Of a stretch of 45,931 bases of DNA, positions 1-7,581 are shown in pieces. Source of the stretch: a virus; the IMG/VR virus record IMGVR_UViG_3300030328_002328, positions 1 to 45,931 of that record, one strand, 5' to 3'. The notes below the pieces were generated by a model that ran no database searches, was not told the origin of the DNA, and worked only from the letters and a program-made list of their open reading frames with translations. The first letter of the stretch is position 1. Each line of letters begins with the position of its first letter. The position numbers and the translations under genes were made by a program.

Positions 1-2
1 CA

Positions 3-86
3 ACTACAGGTTCTCCAACCGTTACAACAATAGGCGAAGAAACAGTATTAACTTATACAGGTAGTGGAACGTATGTCCACTCATAA
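3..86 (+). CDS. 3' end of a structural (tail-type) protein, truncated by window edge
   Basis: Only the last 27 codons are present; the reading frame runs from base 3 to the TAA at 84-86. The peptide is rich in Thr, Gly and Ser (TTGSPTVTT, TYTGSGTYVHS) with no hydrophobic or charged segment, which suits a beta-rich tail or fibre protein. It ends just before a promoter-like box and a small virion-type gene on the same strand, so it belongs to the late region. The start lies outside the window, so function cannot be assigned. Confidence 0.5.
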   Translation, partial: TTGSPTVTTIGEETVLTYTGSGTYVHS

Positions 87-98
87 ATAAAATTTAAT

Positions 99-106
99 TA
101 ACTTTG
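99..106 (+). promoter_or_regulatory. Bacteroidota-type -7 promoter box (TAACTTTG)
   Basis: TAACTTTG matches the TAnnTTTG -7 consensus of the Bacteroidota primary sigma factor and lies 13 nt before the ATG at 120, right after the preceding stop codon. No clear TTTG -33 element is visible at the expected distance, so the call rests on the -7 box, its position and its recurrence before other genes here. Confidence 0.55.
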
Positions 107-119
107 TAAAAAATAAATT

Positions 120-488
120 ATGGCACATTTTGCAGAACTTGACGAAAACAATATAGTACAACAGGTGATAGTGGTACACAATAATGAGGTAGAAGATGAT
201 GAAGGAAATGAGGTAGAACAAAAAGGAATAGACTTTTGCGAAACCTTATTAGGTCATTCAAGGTGGATACAAACCTCATATAATAATAATATGAGAAAAC
301 AATTTGCTGGAATAGGGTTTACTTACGATTCTGACAATGATGTTTTTATTTCACCTCAACCATACCCAAGCTGGTCATTAGACGATAACTTTGATTGGCA
401 AGCGCCTACACCAATGCCAGAGGATGATAAAAAATATTCTTGGAATGAGGAAACTCAAAGCTGGGATGAAATAACAACTGAAGAATAA
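120..488 (+). CDS. Small conserved phage protein of marine phages (probable virion/tail accessory)
   Basis: 122 aa, acidic. It opens MAHFAELDENNIV and carries aromatic-rich blocks such as IGFTYDSDNDVFISPQPYPSW and WNEETQSWDEI. I recognise this layout from small proteins common in marine phage genomes (cyanophages, pelagiphages), usually near tail genes and without an established function. There is no signal peptide or membrane segment. A -7 promoter box sits 13 nt upstream. The stop overlaps the next start (TAATG at 486-490), so it is coupled to the small membrane protein and the lysis cluster. Family resemblance is from memory; a structural role is inferred from context. Confidence 0.6.
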   Translation: MAHFAELDENNIVQQVIVVHNNEVEDDEGNEVEQKGIDFCETLLGHSRWIQTSYNNNMRKQFAGIGFTYDSDNDVFISPQPYPSWSLDDNFDWQAPTPMPEDDKKYSWNEETQSWDEITTEE

Positions 489-643
489 TGTCAGATTTTG
501 AACCTACATTTCTGGGAGTTATTGTTTACGTTATAAGTATATCAGAAATAAATCAGGTTCTACAAGGCTTATTAATTATAGCCACCTTAATCTATACAGT
601 AATCAAAATTTGGCAACTACTGGAAAATGGAAAAAATAAGTGA
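488..643 (+). CDS. Small membrane protein, possible holin or lysis accessory
   Basis: 51 aa, starting on the ATG that overlaps the previous stop. After a short acidic N-terminus there are two hydrophobic stretches (about residues 8-18 and 27-45, including LLIIATLIYTVI), then a charged Lys-rich tail ending ENGKNK. This small membrane layout with a basic C-terminus is common in phage holins or lysis accessory proteins. Its 3' end overlaps the M15 peptidase gene by 17 nt, which places it directly in front of the probable endolysin. There is a second, more convincing holin at 1181, so this one could be an antiholin or a paired subunit. No motif proves the function. Confidence 0.5.
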   Translation: MSDFEPTFLGVIVYVISISEINQVLQGLLIIATLIYTVIKIWQLLENGKNK

Positions 644-1088
644 ACACATATCATTTAAAGAAGGGATAAAATCCAACACTGCTTTACGATTAAACATAGA
701 TAACAATCCTGATGCTTATGAGCTTGGAAATATGAGAACTATTGCTCAAGCAATCTTTGAACCATTAAGAGAATGGGTAGGAGGCCCAATTAAAATAAAT
801 TCATTTTTTAGATGTAAAGAATTAAATTCTGCTATAGGAGGAAGTGAGCGTTCACAGCATTGTCAAGGAAAAGCTATAGATATAGATGACACGTATGGGC
901 ATAAAACTAACGCACAAATGTTTGACTATATAAAGAATAACCTTAACTTTGACCAGTTGATATGGGAGTTTGGCAATGACGTAAACCCTGATTGGGTACA
1001 TGTCTCTTATGTCAATAACAACGAAAACAGGGGTAGGTGTTTAAAAGCGTATAAGAAAAACGGCAAAACACACTACGAGCAAATTTAA
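627..1088 (+). CDS. M15-type peptidase, probable endolysin
   Basis: 153 aa, close to the usual length of single-domain M15A (D-Ala-D-Ala carboxypeptidase-like) phage endolysins. The zinc site is readable: H78 in SQHCQGKAIDID, D85 in the same block, and H125 in WVHVSY, with E114 in LIWEF as likely catalytic base. The block INSFFRC before the first histidine is also typical. The role would be cleavage of cross-linking peptides in host peptidoglycan at lysis. It lies between a small membrane protein and a 3TM holin, as expected of a lysis cassette. There is no signal peptide, so access to the wall should need a holin. Confidence 0.85.
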   Translation: MEKISEHISFKEGIKSNTALRLNIDNNPDAYELGNMRTIAQAIFEPLREWVGGPIKINSFFRCKELNSAIGGSERSQHCQGKAIDIDDTYGHKTNAQMFDYIKNNLNFDQLIWEFGNDVNPDWVHVSYVNNNENRGRCLKAYKKNGKTHYEQI

Positions 1089-1091
1089 TGT

Positions 1092-1205
1092 ATGGGTTTA
1101 AAAAGAATAGAGAAAATGGCTAGGCGCTATATGCTTAACGGGTACAAGCAGGCAGCCGGAAGAAAAACAAAAAAAATCAAATGGGCAAAGAAAAGAAAAA
1201 GTTAA
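1092..1205 (+). CDS. Very small basic protein (37 aa), hypothetical
   Basis: 37 codons from the ATG at 1092 to the TAA at 1203-1205, overlapping the holin gene by 25 nt in another frame. The product is strongly basic (MARRYMLNGYKQAAGRKTKKIKWAKKRK at its core, without acidic residues after residue 7), suggesting nucleic-acid or membrane-surface contact. The gap between the peptidase and holin genes would otherwise be empty, and tight overlap is the local habit, which favours a real gene. A chance reading frame in A-rich sequence remains possible. Confidence 0.35.
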   Translation: MGLKRIEKMARRYMLNGYKQAAGRKTKKIKWAKKRKS

Positions 1206-1639
1206 AAGACACTGCGGTAGGTAAATTCTTACTAGGAGCAGGCTCTGGAATCATTTCCAATATGGGAGATGTATTGCCAGATAGAGGGATAATGGGAGTT
1301 GTTAAAAACCTCATTAAAAAAGACCCTGAGCTCCCGCCAGAGGACAAGGAGAAAGCTCTCAAGCTTTTAGAACAAGATACTGTAGAGATGCAGGAAGTTT
1401 CTAAAAGATGGGCCAGCGACATGAAGTCGGATTCTTGGATGTCCAAGAACACTCGTCCAATGGCGTTAATATTCTTAACTATATCTATGGTTTTACTAAT
1501 CTTTATTGATAGCACCGGTTTAGAGTTTGATGTAGATAGCGGTTGGGTTGATTTACTAAAAAGCTTGCTTATTACCGTCTATGTAGCATACTTCGGTTCG
1601 AGGGGAGCGGAGAAGTTTAAGACTATTCAACAAAAATAA
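1181..1639 (+). CDS. Holin of the 3TM superfamily
   Basis: 152 aa. The N-terminal half is soluble and charged, with a proline/acidic block (PELPPEDKEKALKLLEQD). Then comes SWMSKNTRPMALIFL, the start of the first of two strongly hydrophobic segments (about residues 92-108 and 125-140), and a short basic tail. The SW-S-(K/R)-NTRP entry to the membrane region is what I associate with the GTA/3TM phage holin family. The role would be timed permeabilisation of the inner membrane so that the M15 peptidase reaches the wall. The stop overlaps the next ATG (TAATG at 1637-1641). Confidence 0.75.
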   Translation: MGKEKKKLKDTAVGKFLLGAGSGIISNMGDVLPDRGIMGVVKNLIKKDPELPPEDKEKALKLLEQDTVEMQEVSKRWASDMKSDSWMSKNTRPMALIFLTISMVLLIFIDSTGLEFDVDSGWVDLLKSLLITVYVAYFGSRGAEKFKTIQQK

Positions 1640-1776
1640 TGGCTAGAAGAAATATTCTTTTTGTTTATCTAGAAAAGCCTAAAAAAAGAAGACCGGGTGT
1701 TCATGCTAAAACTAAATCTTCTAAACTTAAATCTTCTAAAAATTATCTTAAAAGATACAAAGGTCAAGGCAGATAA
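1639..1776 (+). CDS. Small basic protein (45 aa) with KTKSSKLKSSKNY motif
   Basis: 45 aa from an ATG overlapping the holin stop. The product is highly basic and contains RRPGVHAKTKSSKLKSSKN and ends KRYKGQGR. I recall very similar short proteins with this RPG-HAKTK-SKLK-SKNY-GQGR pattern in phages of Bacteroidota and marine phages, so it is likely a real conserved gene rather than noise. Function is unknown; a nucleic-acid-binding or virion-packaged role would fit its charge. It closes the lysis cluster; the next gene has its own promoter-like box. Confidence 0.6.
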   Translation: MARRNILFVYLEKPKKRRPGVHAKTKSSKLKSSKNYLKRYKGQGR

Positions 1777-1784
1777 ATAATTTA

Positions 1785-1792
1785 TATCTTTG
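1785..1792 (+). promoter_or_regulatory. Bacteroidota-type -7 promoter box (TATCTTTG)
   Basis: TATCTTTG fits TAnnTTTG and lies 22 nt before the ATG at 1815, in the only gap between the lysis cluster and the packaging genes. The leader that follows (TTAAATTTAATCTAATACA) resembles the A/T leaders before the scaffold, 276-aa and oxygenase genes. A -33 box is not obvious. Confidence 0.55.
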
Positions 1793-1814
1793 TAGTTAAA
1801 TTTAATCTAATACA

Positions 1815-2039
1815 ATGGATATAAGAAAAATCTCTATAGGCTCTAACTATAAGTCGGATGCCATGCACTACATAGTAGGGCAAGAAGTGTTAGGAGGGAA
1901 ATACACCATTCATCTTATTCAGTATGTACAGCAGTCTAATAGTGTAAAAATATGGATACAGCAAAATGATGAAATACTATTATGGAAAGAGTTTAATTCA
2001 AATATGCCAGTCTCAATAGAATATAATATAAATTTTTAA
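1815..2039 (+). CDS. Hypothetical protein (74 aa), first gene of the packaging operon
   Basis: 74 aa with no motif I recognise. It is a mixed, beta-prone sequence with several Ile/Trp/Tyr residues (YTIHLIQYVQQSNSVKIWIQQND) and no membrane segment, signal peptide or cysteine. It follows a -7 box and an A/T leader, and its TAA overlaps the next ATG (TAATG at 2037-2041), so it is translated with the GroES-like protein and the terminase genes. A packaging or head-assembly role is only a guess from position. Confidence 0.55.
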   Translation: MDIRKISIGSNYKSDAMHYIVGQEVLGGKYTIHLIQYVQQSNSVKIWIQQNDEILLWKEFNSNMPVSIEYNINF

Positions 2040-2602
2040 TGAAGTCACCTTTTTATTTTATCGTTAAACCTGTAGATGATAAGCGTTATAAAAATACTAA
2101 GACCATAGAAGGAATGGAAATTATAACCAGCACCTCAGAAGAAAACCATAAAGCTGCTAACCGAGAGGCAGAAGTGGTAGCAACTCCTATAGGATATAAC
2201 GGACAAATAGAAAAAGGAGACATTCTTTTAGTTCATCATAACGTGTTTAAGTTTTACAACGACATGAAGGGAAGGCAAAAAAGCGGAAAGAGTTTTTTTA
2301 AAGACAATTTATTTTTTATTGAAAACGACCAGTTCTTTATGTATAAGCACAAAGGTGAGTGGTACTGTCATGATAGGTATTGTTTTGTAAAACCTATACC
2401 TAAAGAAGAATCTTTTGTATCTAAACTAGGAACAGAAGAACCTTTGATAGGAATTATGAAATACCCTAATAAATACTTATCTTCTAAAGGAGTTGAAAAG
2501 GGAGATAGAATTTGTTTTAAACCCGACAGTGAATATGAGTTTACTGTAGATGATGAAAAACTATATCGTATGTATGACCATCAAATAACATTAAAACTAT
2601 GA
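2039..2602 (+). CDS. GroES-like co-chaperonin-type protein (tentative)
   Basis: 187 aa. Two halves each look like a GroES-type beta barrel: an early block with VVATPIGYNGQIEKGDILLV (about residues 46-65) and a late block with GVEKGDRICFKPDSEYEF and DEKLYRMYDHQITLKL (about 149-187). The paired V-KGD-(I/V)-L/F signature followed by a closing strand is what GroES and viral relatives (T4 gp31 type) show. Its place ahead of terminase and capsid genes fits a co-chaperonin for capsid protein folding. It is nearly twice the length of GroES, with an insertion rich in Phe/Lys in the middle. No search was possible, so this could be an unrelated beta protein. Confidence 0.45.
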   Translation: MKSPFYFIVKPVDDKRYKNTKTIEGMEIITSTSEENHKAANREAEVVATPIGYNGQIEKGDILLVHHNVFKFYNDMKGRQKSGKSFFKDNLFFIENDQFFMYKHKGEWYCHDRYCFVKPIPKEESFVSKLGTEEPLIGIMKYPNKYLSSKGVEKGDRICFKPDSEYEFTVDDEKLYRMYDHQITLKL

Positions 2603-2877
2603 ACTCAGAAGAATTAAAAAAAAGTATTATACAAGCAGGACGTAGAGCTGTAGAGCAATTAATAAAGGTAGCTAAAGAAGATATAATTAAACCTGACCCA
2701 GAAGATGAGCTGGCAGCTGATAGATTAAAAAATGCAGCAGCCACAAAGAAGCTCGCTATATTTGATGCCTTTGATATACTTAATAAGATAGATGCAGAAG
2801 AAGAGGTTTTAGAGTCAGGAGATAAAATAGAAAAAACTAATACAAAACAAGGATTTGCAGAAAGACGCTCAAAATAA
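2599..2877 (+). CDS. Probable terminase small subunit
   Basis: 92 aa, mostly helical and charged, with AADRLKNAAATKKLAIFDAFDILNKIDAEE in the middle. It overlaps the preceding stop (ATGA) and runs 23 nt into the TerL gene. Size, helix content and position directly in front of TerL match a small terminase subunit, which would recognise the packaging site and recruit the large subunit. There is no clear HTH motif, so the assignment rests mainly on context. Confidence 0.55.
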   Translation: MNSEELKKSIIQAGRRAVEQLIKVAKEDIIKPDPEDELAADRLKNAAATKKLAIFDAFDILNKIDAEEEVLESGDKIEKTNTKQGFAERRSK

Positions 2878-5101
2878 TTTATATCACGTCATTAAAGATT
2901 ATGTGCCTAAAGCTGTTTTTACTAAAAAGAATCGAGCTCGCACTTGGCTATATGGGTATAACGAAAAATATGATTTTGTAGTAATCTCTAAAAGTGGACA
3001 AGTAGGAGAGATAATAAATGTTAATGGATTAGCGATTGGATTACCCCCTACGCCCAAAGATACTTATAAACGTTCAGATAAAAAAGAAAAACAATACTGG
3101 GAAAGAGATGAGCTTCCAAGAGAGCTTAGTAGAATTAACTCTATATTTCAGTGGAACGAACACCCTCCTCAGTTTAAATCTAAATGGGTGGATTATATAG
3201 AGGCAGAGTTTGATAAAAGAGAGTTTGGTTTTTGGTTTTATAATAATGGCAAACCTACCTATATAACAGGTTCTCATTATATGTACTTACAGTGGACAAG
3301 TATTGATGTTGGATATCCTGATTTTAGAGAAGCTAATAGAATATTTTTTATTTATTGGGAAGCGTGTAAAGCCGACAAAAGATGTTTTGGGTTAGACTAT
3401 TTAAAAATAAGACGTTCTGGATTTTCTTTTATGGGGTCTTCTGAATGTATAAACACAGGAACATTAGTTAGAGATTCAAGAGTAGGTATTTTATCTAAAA
3501 CAGGAGCGGATGCAAAAAAAATGTTTACTGATAAGGTTGTGCCTATTGCTAATAGGCTTCCTTTCTTTTTTAAACCTATTCAGGACGGGATGGATAAACC
3601 TAAAACAGAACTAGCGTTTAGAGTTCCAGCTTCTAAGATTACTAAAAAAAATATGTATGATGAAGTAGACGAAGAATTAACAGGGCTAGATACCACTATT
3701 GACTGGAAAAATACTGACGACAACTCTTATGATGGAGAGAAGTTATTATTATTAGTTCACGATGAATCGGGTAAATGGATAAAACCTAACAATATTCAAA
3801 ACAACTGGAGGGTAACTAAAACTTGTTTGAGATTAGGAAGTAAAATAATTGGAAAATGTATGATGGGCTCTACCTCTAATGCGTTAAGTAAGGGTGGTGA
3901 TAACTTTAAGAAACTATTTGAAGATTCTAATATAGCTAACCGTAATGCAAACGGACAAACTAAAAGCGGACTATACTCTTTGTTTATCCCAATGGAATGG
4001 AACATGGAAGGTTTTATAGATAAATATGGAATGCCTGTTTTTAGAACTCCTGAGAAACCGGTATTAGGAGTTGATGATGAAATGATTACCGTAGGAGCAA
4101 TAGATTATTGGGAAGCAGAAGTAGAGTCTTTAAAAAAAGATGCAGATGCGCTTAATGAATATTATAGACAGTTTCCTAGAACTGAGTCTCACGCATTTAG
4201 AGACGAGAGTCAGTCATCTTTATTTAATTTAACTAAAATATACAGTCAAATAGATTATAATGATTCTCTTATTATGGAGCATCACGTAACAAGAGGAAGA
4301 TTTTATTGGAAAGATGGACAAAAAGATTCAGAAGTAATCTGGACGCCAGATTCCAGGGGAAGATTTAAGATAACTTGGACTCCTAAAAAAATATTAACTA
4401 ACAAAAAAATACAAAAACACGGGATGTATTTTCCTGTTAACGAACATATAGGGGCATTTGGATGTGACTCTTATGATATATCGGGAACTGTAGGTGGAGG
4501 AGGTTCTAACGGGGCTTTGCATGGATTAACTAAATTCAGCATGGAAGAAGCTCCTAGTAATGAATTTTTTTTAGAATATGTAGCACGCCCTCAAACAGCT
4601 GAGATATTTTTTGAAGAAGTATTAATGGCGTGTGTGTTTTATAGTATGCCGATACTTGTGGAAAACAATAAACCTAGATTGCTTTACCACTTTAAAAATA
4701 GAGGATACAGGGGGTTTTGTATGAACAGGCCAGATAAACATTATAATAAATTATCTAAAACAGAAAAAGAATTAGGAGGAATACCCAACACCTCTGAAGA
4801 TGTTAAGCAGTCTCACGCAGCGGCTATAGAATCATATATAGAAAAATATGTCGGAATGGATTTAGACGCTACCTATAGACCTATAGGAGAAATGGGCTCT
4901 ATGTATTTCACCAGAACTTTAGAGGACTGGGCAAGATTTGATATAAGTAGCAGAACGAGATTTGATGCTAGTATTAGTTCAGGGTTAGCTATAATGGCTA
5001 ATCAAAAGAATTTGTATTTACCTGAACAAAAACAATCAAAAATAAACCTTAACTTTGCAAGATATAATAATAAAGGAATTTTAAGTGAATTAATGAGATG
5101 A
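2855..5101 (+). CDS. terL: Terminase large subunit (TerL)
   Basis: 748 aa, starting on TTG; no in-frame ATG is available upstream of residue 143, and an in-frame TAG at 2828 limits any extension. The ATPase domain has a deviant P-loop, RRSGFSF (186-192), lacking GK[ST]. It also has Walker B LLLLVHDESG with D303-E304, and a coupling motif GSTSN (338-342). The nuclease domain begins about 530, with D538 and D541 in CDSYD and a later VENN block and C-terminal acidic/His segment. It would translocate DNA into proheads and cut concatemers. Overlaps TerS by 23 nt and the portal gene by ATGA. The deviant P-loop resembles TerL of several Bacteroidota phages. Confidence 0.85.
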   Translation: MQKDAQNNLYHVIKDYVPKAVFTKKNRARTWLYGYNEKYDFVVISKSGQVGEIINVNGLAIGLPPTPKDTYKRSDKKEKQYWERDELPRELSRINSIFQWNEHPPQFKSKWVDYIEAEFDKREFGFWFYNNGKPTYITGSHYMYLQWTSIDVGYPDFREANRIFFIYWEACKADKRCFGLDYLKIRRSGFSFMGSSECINTGTLVRDSRVGILSKTGADAKKMFTDKVVPIANRLPFFFKPIQDGMDKPKTELAFRVPASKITKKNMYDEVDEELTGLDTTIDWKNTDDNSYDGEKLLLLVHDESGKWIKPNNIQNNWRVTKTCLRLGSKIIGKCMMGSTSNALSKGGDNFKKLFEDSNIANRNANGQTKSGLYSLFIPMEWNMEGFIDKYGMPVFRTPEKPVLGVDDEMITVGAIDYWEAEVESLKKDADALNEYYRQFPRTESHAFRDESQSSLFNLTKIYSQIDYNDSLIMEHHVTRGRFYWKDGQKDSEVIWTPDSRGRFKITWTPKKILTNKKIQKHGMYFPVNEHIGAFGCDSYDISGTVGGGGSNGALHGLTKFSMEEAPSNEFFLEYVARPQTAEIFFEEVLMACVFYSMPILVENNKPRLLYHFKNRGYRGFCMNRPDKHYNKLSKTEKELGGIPNTSEDVKQSHAAAIESYIEKYVGMDLDATYRPIGEMGSMYFTRTLEDWARFDISSRTRFDASISSGLAIMANQKNLYLPEQKQSKINLNFARYNNKGILSELMR

Positions 5102-7533
5102 AAGAAGTTACAATAAATATTTCATCTGTAGGATTTCCTAGTCAATTTGTCTCAGACGCAGAAAAGGAAACTTACGAGTTTGGATTACAAATTGGACAAG
5201 CAATACAATACGAATGGTTTAGAAAAGACTCTACTGGTTGTAGATACTATCAACAGTGGAGAGATTTTAATAGACTGCGCTTATACGCACGAGGAGAACA
5301 ATCTATAGCAAAATATAAAAATGAGTTAGCTGTAGATGGAGATTTATCTTACCTTAACTTAGACTGGACACCTGTGCCTATAATTCCAAAATTTGTTGAT
5401 ATAGTGGTAAATGGAATGTCTGACAGGCTTTTTAAAGTAAACGCCTATGCTCAAGACGCCTTGTCTCAATCTAAAAGAAATAAATATCAAGAAATGATTG
5501 AGGGGCAGATGGCGGCTAAGGATGTGTTAAGCGTTATTCAAGAAGGGACAGGCTTTGACCCTTTTATTATGAATCCCGATGAATTACCTGCAAGCGATGA
5601 AGAGTTAAGTCTTTATATGAACTTAAACTACAAGCCTGCTATTGAAATTGCGGAAGAAGAAGCTATTGACACAATGTTTGCTGAAAATCATTATGATGAT
5701 ATACGTAAAAGGTTAGATTACGATATAATGGTAACAGGAATGGCAGTAGCTAAACATGAATTTTTACCAGGCGCAGGAGTAGATATATCTTATGTTGACC
5801 CAGCAAATATTGTATATAGCTATACAGAAGACCCTCACTTTAAAGATTGTTTTTATTGGGGCGAAATTAAAACTGTTCCAATTACAGAGCTTAATAAAAT
5901 AGACCCTACATTAACCAGAGAAGATTTAGATAAAATATCAAAGTACAGCCAAACTTGGTTTAACTATTTTAATGTAGCACAGTTTTATGAAAACGATATT
6001 TTTTACAGAGATACATGTACGTTAATGTATTTTAATTATAAGACAACTAAAAAAATAGTTTACAAAAAGAAAGTTTCCGATAATGGTAATATGAAGATGA
6101 TAGAAAAGGATGATGGATTTAATCCTCCAGAAGAAATGATGGAAGAAGGAAATTTTGAAAAAATTGAAAAAACGATAGACGTGTGGTATGAAGGCGTGAT
6201 GGTAATGGGGACTAACATTATACTTAAGTGGGAGCTTGCTAAAAATATGGTAAGACCTAAGTCAGCTTCTCAGCATGCAATACCAAACTATGTTGCAGTT
6301 GCGCCTAGAATGTACAAAGGAGTAGTGGAGTCCTTAGTAAGAAGAATGATTCCTTATGCAGACTTAATCCAAATGACTCATTTAAAACTTCAACAAGTAA
6401 TAGCTAGAACAGTTCCAGATGGAGTATATATTGATGCAGATGGTTTAAACGAAGTAGATTTAGGAACAGGTGCGGCGTATAATCCGCAAGACGCATTAAG
6501 ATTATATTTCCAAACTGGTAGTGTAATTGGTAGAAGTTATACGCAAGAAGGAGATTATAACCAAGGTAAAGTTCCTATACAACAGCTCACAAGCAATTCA
6601 GGCGCTTCTAAGACACAAATGCTTATAGCAAACCTTAACCACTACCTAGATATGATTCGAGCTGTAACAGGCTTAAATGAAGCTAGAGACGGTACTATAG
6701 CTAATTCAGATGCCTTAGTAGGTGTTCAAAAATTAGCTGCATTAAGTTCTAACACTGCTACCCGTCATATATTAGATGGAAGTCTTTACATATATAGAAC
6801 GTTAGCAGAAGCGCTGACTTATAGGGTAGCAGATGTATTAGAATATTCTGACTTTAAAGAAGATTTTATAAATAAAATTGGAAAATATAATGTAAGTATA
6901 CTTGGAGATATAGCAGAGTTATATATTTATGACTTTGGAATATTTATTGAACTTTCTCCTGATGAAGAGCAAAAAGCTATGCTTGAACAGAACATACAAA
7001 TGGCATTATCTAAAGGGGATATTAACCTGGAAGACGCTATTGATATAAGAGAGATAAAGAATTTAAAATTAGCTAATCAATTATTAAAAGTAAAACGAAA
7101 AGCTAAAGAGGAGGCTGATGAAAAGAGAGAGCTTCAAAAGCAAGCTGTAATATCTCAACAACAATTACAGTCTCAACAAATGGCTGCTCAAGTAGCTGCA
7201 CAAAAAATAGAAATGGAAACTCAAGCTAAAATGAAGTATAGGCAGGCAGATATAGCTTTTGAAATTGAAAAACAAAAAACAGAAGCTCAATTAAAATCTC
7301 AATTAATGGCGCAGGAGTTTCAATATAACCTTCAACTACAAGGAATAACTCAATCGCAAATTAGTGACAGGGAAGATGAAAAAGAAAAAGCTAAAAGCGA
7401 TAGAATTAGTCAACAAAATACACAACAATCTGAGTTAATAAATCAGCGTAAAAACAATTTACCTCCTAAAAACTTTGAGTCTAACGAAGATTCTTTAGAT
7501 GGGTTTGACTTAGCTGAATTTGAGCCTAGATAG
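5098..7533 (+). CDS. Portal protein
   Basis: 811 aa, directly after TerL with a 4-nt ATGA overlap. The body is a mixed alpha/beta protein with acidic patches and many aromatics. From about residue 650 it becomes a long Lys/Gln/Glu/Ala-rich coiled coil (AKEEADEKRELQKQ, QQQLQSQQMAAQ) that ends in a flexible acidic tail. Long helical C-terminal barrels are known from P22-like and crAss-like portals. The gene should form the dodecameric ring at the capsid vertex that docks TerL and, later, the neck. Length and position are typical; I see no alternative that fits. Confidence 0.8.
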   Translation: MKEVTINISSVGFPSQFVSDAEKETYEFGLQIGQAIQYEWFRKDSTGCRYYQQWRDFNRLRLYARGEQSIAKYKNELAVDGDLSYLNLDWTPVPIIPKFVDIVVNGMSDRLFKVNAYAQDALSQSKRNKYQEMIEGQMAAKDVLSVIQEGTGFDPFIMNPDELPASDEELSLYMNLNYKPAIEIAEEEAIDTMFAENHYDDIRKRLDYDIMVTGMAVAKHEFLPGAGVDISYVDPANIVYSYTEDPHFKDCFYWGEIKTVPITELNKIDPTLTREDLDKISKYSQTWFNYFNVAQFYENDIFYRDTCTLMYFNYKTTKKIVYKKKVSDNGNMKMIEKDDGFNPPEEMMEEGNFEKIEKTIDVWYEGVMVMGTNIILKWELAKNMVRPKSASQHAIPNYVAVAPRMYKGVVESLVRRMIPYADLIQMTHLKLQQVIARTVPDGVYIDADGLNEVDLGTGAAYNPQDALRLYFQTGSVIGRSYTQEGDYNQGKVPIQQLTSNSGASKTQMLIANLNHYLDMIRAVTGLNEARDGTIANSDALVGVQKLAALSSNTATRHILDGSLYIYRTLAEALTYRVADVLEYSDFKEDFINKIGKYNVSILGDIAELYIYDFGIFIELSPDEEQKAMLEQNIQMALSKGDINLEDAIDIREIKNLKLANQLLKVKRKAKEEADEKRELQKQAVISQQQLQSQQMAAQVAAQKIEMETQAKMKYRQADIAFEIEKQKTEAQLKSQLMAQEFQYNLQLQGITQSQISDREDEKEKAKSDRISQQNTQQSELINQRKNNLPPKNFESNEDSLDGFDLAEFEPR

Positions 7534-7550
7534 TGTGTCTATATTTTACG

Positions 7551-7558
7551 TAACTTTG
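7551..7558 (+). promoter_or_regulatory. Bacteroidota-type -7 promoter box (TAACTTTG) before scaffold/capsid
   Basis: TAACTTTG sits in the 48-nt gap after the portal gene, 23 nt before the ATG at 7582, followed by an A/T leader of repeated AAAT(C/T)AAAT units. It would drive scaffold and major capsid genes as a unit ending at the terminator at 10271-10303. A TTTG occurs at 7519-7522 but is too far upstream for a usual -33 element. Confidence 0.55.
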
Positions 7559-7581
7559 CAAAATAAATTAAATCAAATCAA

